Source of the DNA: Morinoia aosen
Taxonomy: Eukaryota; Arthropoda; Malacostraca; Amphipoda; Talitridae
NCBI GenBank assembly: GCA_030386875.1
Contig: CM059562.1
Location: 46,955,757-47,019,756, forward strand
DNA: 64,000 bases
Reading direction: 5' to 3'
The notes beneath the pieces are model-generated. The model did no database searches and had not been told where the DNA came from. It was given only the letters and a program-made list of their open reading frames with translations. A program made the translations under genes and the position numbers. Shown here in pieces: positions 20,207 through 30,707 of this stretch; positions within the stretch are counted from its first letter, which is position 1, and each line of letters begins with the position of its first letter.

Positions 20207-23200
20207 TTACACCGAGTCGTCGGCGACCCATGAGCGTATTTTACGCTGAGCAGCCATTGCAGCTTTACGCCGAGGAGGAAGACTTTCTGTAATTGGAAAA
20301 TTCGTTGAGGACATCATACTACCTGGCTCGTCGCGTAGCTTTTCCGGACTCTGCAGAAGTAGTATTAGTGATGACGCATGGCGGTAAACGCGGTCACCTG
20401 AGCTCTTGCGAACAACAGCAGCCGTTACCTCGCCAAGGGAATTCTCCTCAACGCTCAAGATCACACCTAAAGGGTAAGAGGATTGTTTTAGAAATTTATC
20501 TACTAAAAACACTAGGTCACCAGGCTTTAGACGAGTATGCTTTACTTTTCTGTAGCGATTTCGGTCGTCAGTGGCCTGATTGATCAAAGTTGCCAGAAAT
20601 TCTGAGTGGTACAGCTCCTTTAGCTTATTGTGACACTGGATCAAGTTCGACAAATAGCTGTTAATATTTAAGTTAGACTTAGGCTCGTAGTCTTGATCGT
20701 CCGTGTCATGCGGCTGCCACTCTGGAATTATAGTTACAGACGGGAGTTCAAAGCCGTGAATTAGTACTTCCGGTGTAATCGGGCAAGGAGTTTCTGTTTC
20801 GTTTGAACGCAGCGATTCTTTGAAGGCGATTGGCCTTTTATTGATTAAATGAACCGCCTTGGCTACGAACATTTGAAAATCGCAAAAAGACAGTGTCTTC
20901 TTGCCTAGAGATTTGAAAATCAATCTCTTCGTGGCTTTTACACAACATTCTATCAAAGACCCTAGAGCACTGTTTCCTTTTGCATATTGTGACATGGAAA
21001 TATCATCAATGCCATGCTGCTCCAGGTAATTTTTTGTTTCATGATCATCCAAAAAAGTCCTGATAGTGTTGAAGCCGGCAGAAATCTGACTGCCTAGATC
21101 TGCAACACATGATTTGAAAACGCCGTATTCGTAAATATGCCACTGAATGGCTTTCAGAAAATCACGAGTGTCGGCACTGGTGCACACTTTCATATTGATG
21201 GCTCGGCTCCATAAGCAAGTTAAAATTAAAATCCAAACTTTTTCCTTTGCGCCGTTTATGGTAACGAACCAGGGGCCCATGTAGTCTAGAAAGACTGACG
21301 AAAACGGCTTAGAAGGTGGAGAAGCTCTAAACTCACGGTAATAGCTTTGATTTAGTTTTAGAGGTCTAGCATTCACTCTTCGGCAAACTAGACACCTGGT
21401 CAGCACCTTTTTAACCTGAGAGAACGGGTTAAGAACGAAGTAATTTTGTCTGAGTTCCTTCAGAACAGGATAGATGCCACCATGGCAAATTTTCACATGA
21501 GTGTCTTCAATGATTAAGTTAGTTAAGAGGCAATTTTTGGGCAGCAGTACCGGATAAGCGTTAGGCTTAGAGTATTGAAACTTCGCTTTTACTCTAAGAA
21601 GACCATCGGGGGCCACTAGCACGTTCAAACGCTTGACTAGAGGCGGCATTTTGTTTAAAGGATTTCCATTCCCTTCGAAGTAGTCAAAAATTTCAGCAAA
21701 CTTTTCTTTCTGTTCTGTTAGAATGATATTATGCCAAGCTAGGGCGTGCAAATTTGTTTTAGGGACGTTAGATTTCATAACTTTGACCTTCAGTTTATGA
21801 ATAAATTTCAAAACATTAGCGTGCACACGTACTAGCTTAGAGAAAGACGAGAATTTTGTCAGGGGCACCAAATGGGCAGGTTTCCCCTCTCTCGTGACAC
21901 AAGCTGAGACTTTAGTAGTGTGCAATATTACCTCACTGCTTGAATTCCCCTTACAGACGGAAGAGCCGGCTGGAGGAGCGTCCTCCGGAAGCGCGTCGCT
22001 CTTGCTGTGCTGACGAGGGAGCACCACGGAAAATTCCTGGTCGTCTGAAGCAGAACCGGCAATGAAGGTGGGTCCTGTAAAATACTGAGATTTCATGAGT
22101 TGTTTAATGCTAACGCAGCGTGTAACATAGTCTGCCGGGTTATTTTTACCGGCCGTAAAGTGAAATGTGATTGGCACTTTAGTCGCCAAGGACTCGATTT
22201 GCTGAAGCTTGTTCATGGAAAAAACCGTTCTCTTTTGCATTTTCTCAAAATCTACCGAGAAAGATTTTATCCAACAGAGAGCGACTAGGCTGTCTGTGTA
22301 TAGAGACAAAGAGGTTATGTTAATGGCCGCTACCGAATTCGTGCTAGAGAAATTATCGTACCACTCTACTAAAGCGGATGCTCCCAAATGGACTGCTGTG
22401 AGTTCTAGCACTGGAATAGTTTTAGTCTTCATATTTTTCGTGACAATCTTTGATTTACTAGACAGCAAGCTCACCTTGCCTTCACACTCGTTTATGAGGT
22501 AGATGACATAACCATAAAGGCTCTTTGAAGCATCAGTAAAGGCTACAAGGGAAAAACTTCCTGTTCTGCTTCCGAAAGACCTAGGAACAGGAGGACACTT
22601 CGATGAATTTACCTGTCTAGCAATGAGGATCCATTCCTTAAGCAAGGACTTGGGGAGCGTCGAGTCCCAATTCAGACTGTCTGATTGCAATTTTTGCAGA
22701 AAAATTCTAGCTCTGTTGAGAACAGGACAGTAGATATTAAAGACATCGTAAATTTCATGGATGGTAGAGAGCACTTTTCTTTTCGTATTGGCTCTAACGT
22801 CTAATTTTACCGAGCACGGTTGTAGGGTATCGCTCTCACGATCCCAGGTCATGCCGAGGAGTTTGACGTGCTGCGGAGTTTCTGAGGCGGTCTCACTGTC
22901 AATGCGGTTCTGCAAAGGTAACGCATTAGTTTGAAACTTTTGCAGGGGAAACTTGTACTCTTCAAAAACACCTGGTAGTTTTTCGTAAGAATTTTGAATT
23001 TTTGCAAGGCTATCACTCGAGTAACCGCCATTGTCCATATACATCATGTTGTACACAGTCTTTCTAAGTTCCGACAATGCAGGACTGTCTTTAGGGTCAT
23101 CTAGGATTAAAATTTTATAAATGGCCAGCATTAACAATGTAGGGCTTGGTCGGAGCCCGAACATGAGTCTCAGGCTTTTGAAAGCCACAGGAGTTAAATC

Positions 23201-25822
23201 ATTTTTTTCGACATTTCGATACCACAAAAAGCAAAGCCTGTTCTGGTCAATTTCGCGCAGCTGAATATTCAAAAATGCTTGCTTGACATCGAAAATAATC
23301 AAATACTTGTCGAACCTGTGCCATGCTAAAGCAATATCTGGTTTTGAATTCAAACAAGGTCCAGACAATGTAGCTTGGTTATGACTGACAGAATTAGGAG
23401 TTTTGTCGGAAAGATTTGCAAGAAATACCACACGGCACTTCGTAGTGTCGTGAGTCATGCGAAAAACTCCCATATGGGGCAGAAAGCTGCACTCGGGATG
23501 AGTGGTCATAAAGTCACTCAAATTGTCAATTTGCTCTATGACGTTATTTTCAACCTGTTCTTTGAAGACTGCGTCATACAACTTCAATCGTTCGGGAGTG
23601 AAAGACAGTTTCTTGAAGTTACTGCGCAAGATTTGATGGGAAAGGGCATAGTTTTTGGAAAGTTTGTGCGCTATCTTGTGATTCCACATCAAGGGCATCA
23701 CTAACCTCCCATCCTCATTCCGTTTTGTGTTATTCAAGACATGAGTTACTAACCTTTCATTTGTTTCCGTCTGCTCAGGATCTGGAGGAGGGTCATGTCC
23801 CAGAACATCCCGGCAGCGGTCGCAGAGTTCCTCCGTCGACGCCAGCGGTGGCTCCGAGTCCCCAGACAAGATTGGACGGAGCTGCTGCCCCAGCTCTTCA
23901 CCAAGCGCAAGCGATACTTCCGTGGCACCGCAAGAGATGGAGGGTTCGACGGATGGGCTGAAATTGTCACCCGGTAATAAAGAGAGGTTGCGTTGCATCG
24001 TATTTACGCTGCCCGTAAGCAAAACTCCTGCAGCAGAGTTAATGAAGCAGGATTGACTGCCGACCTCTCCGAAAGTCACATACTGCATTTGGAAAAGAGG
24101 GTCGGACTCGGTACCTAGTACAAGAGTAATTTCTGTAGGATAATTGACATCCCCAGAAAGTGATTTATCTGCTAACCTGTATCCGTTAGCCTCAAAAGCA
24201 GTTACTATGGCAGCAATATCAGAAACAGGTAGCGCAATGTTTATCGTTGGGACACATATTGCGTCGACGGTGCACTCAAAATTGTTAGCAATCAAAGGTA
24301 CACTTACGATTTTTGTGGTGAGAGTCCTGCTGGAATTAAAGCCCTGAATTGTAAGAGTTTCATTTTTCCTCACAACAGGAAGGTTAAGGTTATCCGCAAG
24401 GGAGGTCAATATGAAATTCTTTTGACTGCCACCGTCTTTTAGGATCCTTACATTAGAGGACTCTACACATGCAGTCAGAGTGGGTAACAAGTTCATGCCA
24501 TCGCCAAATTCAGTGAAAGCGTGATGAGTTAATGTAAGAGCATTAGTAACAGGTTTCGTTGCGAGCACACGCTGTTGTCCACCGTCTTTGGGCGGAGATG
24601 ACCTTTGGCACAAATAAGTCATGTGTTCGCCGCCACATGTACGGCAAGTTGACGAAAACTTAAACTTACAATTCATGGAGTTATGATTTCTGAACGAGCA
24701 CTTTGTGCACGCATTCATAGCTTTTAATTTGTCTACTTTCTTTGCCGGCGTATCGTACATAGAGCATTTACTCATGGGATGATCAGATACCTTACCATCA
24801 TTCTGGCACAGAACGCAAAGTTGGTTCTTTGCCTTTACGTTAACTGCCATGGACGCAGTAGGAGCAGCCTTTGGTGGTCTCTGGTCCTTCCTTGCCAAGA
24901 GTTCTGTAGGAGCAGACGGGCGAAGGTAGCGTTCTGTAGCTTCAAATATATTGGTTTCAATCTGCGACAAAGAGGGGCGATTAGTGTTCGTAATTTGAAT
25001 GAGACAGTTTTGGAACTTCTCATTAAGACCATTCCAGCAGAAATAAGCAAGGACGGTGTCTATATCAATATTTAGTTTTTTGAAGTTAGCTACGAGACTT
25101 TTCATTTCTCCGACATATTGGTACGGGTCACCCTCCAGTTTAATTTGAGAAAGTCTCTCGATAGCGTTGTACTGCTGAACAACTGGAGATGCAAAAGCCT
25201 TGTGCAAAAGATCCTTCGCAGTCTCGTAGGTCTGATCTGCAACATCTAACGAATCCAACAAGATTTTAGGCGAGCCAGACACTCTGCTATAGAGGTACAC
25301 ATACTTCTCGTAAGAGGTCAAGTGATGTTTGTCGAACACTGCCTCAAAGTTGAAGAAAAATTTCTCTAGGCTTTCGTTTTTAGCATTGCTGAACTTAGGT
25401 AATGGAATGTCAGGTAATTTAAGCTTCTGCGCAGTGTGAACAATACCTGGAGTGGACGCCGATGCCGAGTCACCTGCTATAGGTGTGATGGCTGATGGAG
25501 ACTGGAGAGAAGCTAAACAGGCGTACAGTTGATCCTGGTACGAATCCTGCTCATCAGAAGCAGTCTCAAGCACAGAGTCCTCTGCTCCACTGCGAATTAG
25601 AAGCTCAAATATATTATTATCAAGTTGTTTTAGTTCCTCCTGTAAGGAAGTTACCTTCGAAAGATATAGTTTTTTTTGCTGTTCCGTAAAGTCTGACACA
25701 GCAGGGACGATAGTATTATGCAGGCGTGTTGCACGCTGCCTCACGTACTTTCGAGTTTTTTGGAGCGTAGCAAGATCTCCGTTCGACCCGTCCGTCGGAG
25801 TTTTAGGTTTTACGCTCGCCAT
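20207..25822 (-). CDS. BEL/Pao Gag-Pol polyprotein (1871 aa)
   Basis: A single uninterrupted frame from ATG 25822. N-terminal coiled region, then a DUF1759-like Gag domain (about 145-290, LPKFSNAKNESLEKFFFNFE), then Cys/His-rich zinc motifs (about 335-410, including CRTCGGEHMTYLC). Aspartic-protease-like region (LKDGGSQKNFI) follows. RT comes next, with ALAWHRFDKYLIIFDVKQAF and the catalytic block YMDN at residues 928-931, instead of the usual YVDD. RNase H has FTDASKS near 1097, then ELTAVHLG and YTDSLVALCW. Integrase has a CHGG ... CLVC finger and D-D-E residues near 1512, 1575 and 1625 (VFLDYMGP, VADLGSQ, SLIECCVKATK), followed by a C-terminal KPGDLVFLVD module. Length and order match Pao family members. 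The Asn in the RT block and the unusual protease motif are the odd points. Confidence 0.93.
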   Translation of the reverse strand: MASVKPKTPTDGSNGDLATLQKTRKYVRQRATRLHNTIVPAVSDFTEQQKKLYLSKVTSLQEELKQLDNNIFELLIRSGAEDSVLETASDEQDSYQDQLYACLASLQSPSAITPIAGDSASASTPGIVHTAQKLKLPDIPLPKFSNAKNESLEKFFFNFEAVFDKHHLTSYEKYVYLYSRVSGSPKILLDSLDVADQTYETAKDLLHKAFASPVVQQYNAIERLSQIKLEGDPYQYVGEMKSLVANFKKLNIDIDTVLAYFCWNGLNEKFQNCLIQITNTNRPSLSQIETNIFEATERYLRPSAPTELLARKDQRPPKAAPTASMAVNVKAKNQLCVLCQNDGKVSDHPMSKCSMYDTPAKKVDKLKAMNACTKCSFRNHNSMNCKFKFSSTCRTCGGEHMTYLCQRSSPPKDGGQQRVLATKPVTNALTLTHHAFTEFGDGMNLLPTLTACVESSNVRILKDGGSQKNFILTSLADNLNLPVVRKNETLTIQGFNSSRTLTTKIVSVPLIANNFECTVDAICVPTINIALPVSDIAAIVTAFEANGYRLADKSLSGDVNYPTEITLVLGTESDPLFQMQYVTFGEVGSQSCFINSAAGVLLTGSVNTMQRNLSLLPGDNFSPSVEPSISCGATEVSLALGEELGQQLRPILSGDSEPPLASTEELCDRCRDVLGHDPPPDPEQTETNERLVTHVLNNTKRNEDGRLVMPLMWNHKIAHKLSKNYALSHQILRSNFKKLSFTPERLKLYDAVFKEQVENNVIEQIDNLSDFMTTHPECSFLPHMGVFRMTHDTTKCRVVFLANLSDKTPNSVSHNQATLSGPCLNSKPDIALAWHRFDKYLIIFDVKQAFLNIQLREIDQNRLCFLWYRNVEKNDLTPVAFKSLRLMFGLRPSPTLLMLAIYKILILDDPKDSPALSELRKTVYNMMYMDNGGYSSDSLAKIQNSYEKLPGVFEEYKFPLQKFQTNALPLQNRIDSETASETPQHVKLLGMTWDRESDTLQPCSVKLDVRANTKRKVLSTIHEIYDVFNIYCPVLNRARIFLQKLQSDSLNWDSTLPKSLLKEWILIARQVNSSKCPPVPRSFGSRTGSFSLVAFTDASKSLYGYVIYLINECEGKVSLLSSKSKIVTKNMKTKTIPVLELTAVHLGASALVEWYDNFSSTNSVAAINITSLSLYTDSLVALCWIKSFSVDFEKMQKRTVFSMNKLQQIESLATKVPITFHFTAGKNNPADYVTRCVSIKQLMKSQYFTGPTFIAGSASDDQEFSVVLPRQHSKSDALPEDAPPAGSSVCKGNSSSEVILHTTKVSACVTREGKPAHLVPLTKFSSFSKLVRVHANVLKFIHKLKVKVMKSNVPKTNLHALAWHNIILTEQKEKFAEIFDYFEGNGNPLNKMPPLVKRLNVLVAPDGLLRVKAKFQYSKPNAYPVLLPKNCLLTNLIIEDTHVKICHGGIYPVLKELRQNYFVLNPFSQVKKVLTRCLVCRRVNARPLKLNQSYYREFRASPPSKPFSSVFLDYMGPWFVTINGAKEKVWILILTCLWSRAINMKVCTSADTRDFLKAIQWHIYEYGVFKSCVADLGSQISAGFNTIRTFLDDHETKNYLEQHGIDDISMSQYAKGNSALGSLIECCVKATKRLIFKSLGKKTLSFCDFQMFVAKAVHLINKRPIAFKESLRSNETETPCPITPEVLIHGFELPSVTIIPEWQPHDTDDQDYEPKSNLNINSYLSNLIQCHNKLKELYHSEFLATLINQATDDRNRYRKVKHTRLKPGDLVFLVDKFLKQSSYPLGVILSVEENSLGEVTAAVVRKSSGDRVYRHASSLILLLQSPEKLRDEPGSMMSSTNFPITESLPPRRKAAMAAQRKIRSWVADDSV

Positions 25823-25948
25823 TCCTGTTCCTGGGAAAGGATGAATTTCCTAAAATGTGATAATTCAAGAGGGTTAGTTAGTTAATAGGATATAGCCGCC
25901 GCCGCCGCCACTGCTGCCGCCGCGACGTCTCGTCAACTCTAGCAATTA

Positions 25949-25974
25949 CGCTTCGCTCCCCATACTGGCCACCA
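25949..25974 (-). other. Pao primer-binding site region
   Basis: Immediately after the 5' LTR on the minus strand the sequence begins TGGTGGCCAGTATGGGGA. TGG is the usual complement of a tRNA CCA end. The specific tRNA cannot be named from sequence alone. Confidence 0.5.
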
Positions 25975-27102
25975 TATAATAAATAAAATTAATCTGTAAG
26001 GAACTATGAACACGGACTTGCAAATTATTCTGTATTTTATCAGAAAAATACAAATCGATTCAAAAACAAAAGTTCAACATTCTCGCGGTACAAATAGTGA
26101 TTTCATGGATAGCAATGCGGCTTTGCTTGGGTCTTGAAGATCACTCTTCACTGGCTGCCGGAGAACGCGTTAGTTGTGCAACGCCAAGCAGAAACCAGCC
26201 ACCTGAAGCGATCATCGCCATTTACTGCAAAGAGAAAGCATAGTTATGAATTTTAGTTAAGTATTGGAGTTCCAGGCAGTCTGAACACCAAGGTTATATT
26301 AGAAGTTATCGTTATTCGTTATATTTGAAGTTATCGTTATAATAGTTATTACGTGTCCAGCACGAAGTTATAGTTATAATTACAGTTAGTTATAATTGTA
26401 GTTATAGTTATAGTTACTAAGACACTAAACTTTCAGTTAAAGTAAAGAAGTTTTTGCCGTATTGATGCATGGGAATGAACGTGCAACTCTAAATCCAGCT
26501 CACTGAATGGACCGTATGGTTAACGCAGAGTGAGCTAACCTCCAAAACTCAGTGAGTGGACGAGACTTGGAGAGACGAGACGAGACGAGACATACGGGCG
26601 CAGCGGACGGCGGCAGGTGTGCGGCCTCAGCCCATCATAGCGAAGGCGCACCGAAGATTGCTGGTTGGTAAAGCGCTAGGGCCCAATACCCCCAGCGTGG
26701 AAGGCGGAAGTCAAAAGTAGAGTGAACATCCGCAGGCTGTGAGAAATGGCTGAGAATAGTGATTAGTGCGATGGTAGATGAAGAAGTGCCATGGAGCTCA
26801 ATCCGTCACTCTGCAGGTAACTTCTCAGGCGGAGAAATGTTGTATTCATAGGAGGCATTCAGGTTAAATATAGAATTTGATGTTTTTAGCTCACCCAATA
26901 AATACATTCAGTGATACTGGACTTAGAAATTGCAACTGTTATGAAAGGTTTAATAATTATGAAATTTGACAATATACTGATAGTTTGCTCTAGTTTTCTA
27001 ATTTTAATTCTTAATACTAATTTGCCCGTACTAATATTAATACTAATGTAATACTAATTTGCGCCATGGCCAAATACAGGAAGACCTGTAGAATATTCTG
27101 CA
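25975..27102 (-). repeat. Pao 5' LTR
   Basis: 1128 bp, same length as 19010-20137 and without a visible difference. It lies at the 5' end of the minus-strand element and abuts the primer-binding site at 25974. Confidence 0.93.
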
Positions 27103-27107
27103 TATAG
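27103..27107. repeat. Pao target-site duplication (right)
   Basis: Second copy of tatag. PLE-2 coding sequence continues directly to the right. Confidence 0.85.
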
Positions 27108-27225
27108 GTACAAAAGATTTCAGCTCTTCTTCAAGTTTCTCGGATTGAGCACCGAAATATGGGAGAAATATGTAAAGCTTTACAATACTTCAGCATTAAA
27201 TTGCATCTTATTTTTGCCAATAGTG
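27108..27225 (-). mobile_element. Penelope-like element 2, upstream part
   Basis: Minus-strand PLE connector coding sequence (LPYFGAQSEKL, then a Glu-rich stretch) that joins in frame with the part at 18346-19009 if the Pao element and one duplication are taken out. Further upstream, beyond about 27190, the frame has stops and the similarity fades, so this copy is 5'-truncated or decayed. Confidence 0.75.
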
Positions 27226-27243
27226 GATGCTGAATGCCAATAG

Positions 27244-28983
27244 TGTAGTGGACGCCTCGGCCACACTTCAGCCTAATTTCATAAATAATAAAAACTAACA
27301 TCCTTAAATTAAATTATACAAATGTATTTATTTTAATAAATTTACAAGACCGAATTTGTTCGTTAAAACCCAAAATTTTACCAAAAATATGTTTCGAAAA
27401 TATTTTCCGATCACGTTTCCGCCCGTCACTTCCGTTGGAAACATTACGTAGAACCATTTCGCAAGCTCCCACTAGCCAGCCATACGGGCAGAGTTGTCAT
27501 TTCACGTGTAGTTCTCTCGAGTGTAGTTCTTGGGCCCCAGAGGGGCATTTGTAAGTATCAAGTGTTAATGTTAAGTGTTTTATGATATATATTAACTTGT
27601 CTGTGTATTGAGAGCTCATTTTTGTGAACATTCACTATGTTTCCTTTTGTGCCAGTGTTAGTTAGGCACAAGCTTCAAGCTCACTGCCCCATCTTTGTCA
27701 TTGTTTTCCCTTTTGTATTTGCTTCTCCGATGAATCCTTGTTGGCTCTCAATATTATTACAATGTTAGCATTAGCTCCTTAGATAGTATCAGTGCTGAGC
27801 ATAGTGTTTTAAGACTCTTTGATGTCCACAAAGATCATTAATGTGTAAGCTAAATATTGTTTCCCTGAATTTAATTGAGCGTTGTTAGCCTTTGCTAAGT
27901 CACTGTAACTTTGTTTTCCAGCTTTAGTGTGTTTTACTGCTGTGTCTTTTTATATGCTGCTCCTTTTTATATGTAATTCTGCTGCGCCTAGAAGCAATTC
28001 TTGCCCATCTGAATTATAGAGAATAGAGGCTTCACCTTTTCTCATATTTACTTTTGATACATTATTTACCTCAGTAGCTATTTCTGCTTCTAGCTGTTAG
28101 CCCACTTAGATTACATACTCAGTTGTGTTACTGCTTGGATATCAAGATAGAGCTTATGAACAGTTGGTCTGGAACACCGATTCTGGTGTTAAGATGATTC
28201 AGGCTGCAACTCGGGCGCTAGAGCTGCGAACTGATCTTATCACTAGCCTTCTGCCATTGTTCTTCTGTAAGCAGCAGACTGTAGCAGTCTTGCACATGTG
28301 TATGAATAGACTCGTTATCGTACAAAATAATCCAGCACGTTGTCCCCTGACAGGATCTACTGGACCACACATTCATGCACTCACAAACACGTATGGAACC
28401 AAACCCTAACCTCTTAATTTAAGGAGCTTACCTCCTCCGAGTTGATTCCCCAAGTTTTTGCCTCCAATTTTTCCCTCCAAGTTTCTCCTACTCTTCAAAC
28501 TTCACTAAACTGGAAGGCCTGCATCCCTGCAGCTAAGCCGCTAAAATCTCCAGTTGAGACTATTGGGTCGAGAGCCTCCTTTTCCTACCGAGTTTTCCCA
28601 ACCGGTAGCTATTCCCATACTCATCACTCAATCGCCGACCCACTTAATGTCGGAACCTCCCACCTTACATCATCCTCAACTTCACACTCCAGCACACGCT
28701 TCCACAAGCCTGAGCTGAACGCATCGTCTGAAGTTCTTCAACCAACTTGGACTCTTCCCAAGAACGTCTCACGAACCAAGCCTCAAGCTTCGCACTTCGG
28801 AGTTCAACCTCCGACATAAATATATCCCAAAAGGCGAGCTACTTGTTTCCTCATTCTCCCCAATGATGGCTGTATCGCGGTTTTTGGTTGTTTGATTGAT
28901 AGACGCTTGAAACATTGCGTCCGAACCCCGTCCTTAACTCCTTCTGAGTCTTGCAAATCATCTAAATTCAATGTGCGTTAACA
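27244..28983 (+). repeat. Candidate gypsy 5' LTR (second family)
   Basis: Begins TGTAGTGGACGCC, ends GTTAACA, and is followed after 5 nt by a TGG primer-binding-like site. Its start resembles the TGTAGCATACC start of the gypsy LTR at 4657. It contains no conserved coding sequence, although short open frames exist at 28125-28409 and 28442-28819. There is no second LTR in the window to confirm the ends. Confidence 0.4.
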
Positions 28984-28988
28984 CGCAC

Positions 28989-29006
28989 TGGTGACCCTGC
29001 CTTATC
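28989..29006 (+). other. Candidate primer-binding site
   Basis: TGGTGACCC followed by tgccttatc. The first nine bases fit the 3' end of a tRNA-Trp-type primer (complement of GGGTCACCA); the match decays afterwards. Confidence 0.4.
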
Positions 29007-29059
29007 AAAGAATACCAACCCTGTTTCAATTTAATACCAATCAATCCAATTCTCAACCC

Positions 29060-29134
29060 ATGTCAAATTGCCTTGCTCTTCAAGCTACAAATTCACATAA
29101 TCAAATTAAGTTCCCCACATTGGGTGAACTTTAG
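29060..29134 (+). pseudogene. Truncated gypsy gag start
   Basis: A 24-codon frame after the candidate primer-binding site: MSNCLALQ..., then QIKFPTLGE, similar in style to the gypsy Gag entry phrase. It stops where PLE sequence begins. Support is positional plus a short motif. Confidence 0.25.
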
Positions 29135-29268
29135 AACTTTTGTATTAGATCGTCTTTCAGTTTCAAGGAAAAACTTCCCGTAACGATGCGATCATAAATT
29201 GTTTATGAATATAGTTTTGTACAGTGTGCATCTAGGTACATCGGTTGTACCGGTCGTACCCTAGGACA
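29130..29268 (+). pseudogene. Penelope-like element 3 fragment (GIY-YIG)
   Basis: Plus-strand coding remnant with SFKEKLPV, one in-frame stop, then VYEYSFVQCASRYIGCTGRTLGQ-like sequence. It is closest to PLE-2 (same motifs) and in opposite orientation. It is cut off by a GAAA microsatellite. Confidence 0.75.
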
Positions 29269-29302
29269 GAAAAGAAAGAAAGAAAGAAAGAAAGAAAGAA
29301 AA
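29269..29302. repeat. (GAAA)n microsatellite
   Basis: About eight gaaa units abutting the PLE fragment. Confidence 0.9.
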
Positions 29303-30224
29303 ACAGTTTATTTCCAATGAAATACAAACATGAAATGTTGATACATTGGTTTTCAAAACACCTTAACATTAACATTCTTAATTGATAATAACACATTCGT
29401 ATCGTAATACCCGTGTAAAATGTTGAAATAAAAATGATTGACAGAAAAGCACAACAAAAAATGAGTTCCTTTCCTTGCTTATCTGATTTTGAACTAAGAG
29501 AACACGATCCTCGCGACGCTCGCGAACACAACCGCGAACTCACGAACACATTTGAAAAACAGTTTCATTAGTGCGTACAAAAATTGAAATAAAAGTGAAA
29601 ATGCATTCAAATGCCTTAGCATAGAGACCCTTAATTGCTATTCATACATGGTTATCGTAGTACACATGATAATTGTCGACACAGGATTCAGAGAGAAGCA
29701 CAAGTTAATAAAAAATAAACAACAGTATGCATAGAAGGATCGTTTGCATTTGGAGTGCGGCACTGAGTTTCAGTTTCTGTGTTTCAATTTCTAAGTTTCA
29801 GTTCATTGCATTTTTGCTCGGAAGTAAAAATTTATTTTATTTTACGTTCGCTAAGTCATTCTAATATTGATCTTACTTATTCCTGTCGACTATAATGAGC
29901 ATCACAACTGTTAGTTCAATGCAGCGGAATGAAGGTCGTTTTTCCACAATTAGTGGTACTTCATCTGTAGTGTCCGGAAATGGAGCTTATTATTTTTCTA
30001 ATAAATTGTCAACTTCAAAATCCAAAAATTCCTTTCGCCCATCCGGCACCACTTCACCCCCTCTTGCGGTGATGCTCCGCATCCGGTAATGCCCCTACAT
30101 TTGGTTACGCTTCACATTTATCCGGTGAAAACCCACTTCCGGTCTTCATCTCTATTTAAGGCGTCCCAACGATGATATTCGCTACAACAAAACAGAAAGC
30201 GGTTATGATATTTCTTACTTACGC
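29303..30224. other. No recognisable gene; part of a dispersed repeat
   Basis: AT-rich. Around 29850-29960 it carries a divergent copy of the dispersed repeat also seen near 52860, 54610, 60935 and 63955 (ataatgagca ... gaatgaaggtcgtttttccac). Confidence 0.5.
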
Positions 30225-30440
30225 TAATAGTACAGGGGCAAAAAGTTCGTCGGAGTCAAAGACATGAAAGGTATTGTTTTACATTGCTCGCCGTAATATT
30301 TTCAACATAGGTGGAACTGTACAAAAGTTAACTATCTAAAATTAGTGTTGTCGTAGTGTATTTACGAGAATAAAAGATAAGAAGAGTTTACCACACAAAG
30401 CTAACGACAGCAATTTGAGACCCGAAATAGGAGATTAAAA
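30225..30440 (+). repeat. Dispersed repeat, copy 1 (unclassified)
   Basis: Shares about 200 bp of scattered similarity with 32050-32270 (aaaagttc-cgg-gtcaaa, cgtaa-attttcaaca, caagatcaac-type blocks). The two copies are direct repeats on either side of the MITE-like element at 30708-31830. Confidence 0.45.
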
Positions 30441-30707
30441 TTATGTTCTTTAAAGTTATGACATCCGTCGTATCCGAGGCCTTTTTTAAATGTTTCAATA
30501 AGACCGAGACATTCCCTCCGTTGTGTTTATATCAAATACATGAGGACCGTAATATTTATATCGGTTAATCATGAAACAGATGGTTGGGAGAAAAAAAAAA
30601 GTAGAAAATGCATTCCCTCCGTTGTGTTGGTCTGATTCTAAGACTGGATTTTATTACAAGTGGTCAAGAAAACATTGTGCATGTGATGCGTTGTTAAGAA
30701 CACTCTA

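Larger units (their letters stand above)
19010..27102 (-). mobile_element. BEL/Pao LTR retrotransposon, full length
   Basis: 8093 bp on the minus strand, bounded by two LTRs of 1128 bp and a 5-bp duplication (tatag). One long ORF fuses Gag and Pol. I see no difference between the LTRs by eye, so the insertion should be recent. It interrupts PLE-2. Confidence 0.93.

Noticed and set aside
23375..23977. Plus-strand frames opposite the Pao ORF
   Set aside because: Antisense of a continuous 1871-codon coding frame with clear domains.
18985..27205. Inverted match (gcaatttaatg-tga-gta) on both sides of the Pao insertion
   Set aside because: About 19 bp and imperfect; it falls inside PLE-2 sequence on both sides and is likely chance or a PLE feature rather than part of the Pao element.
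28125..28819. Two plus-strand frames (94 and 125 codons)
   Set aside because: No domain or codon signal; they lie in a probable LTR.
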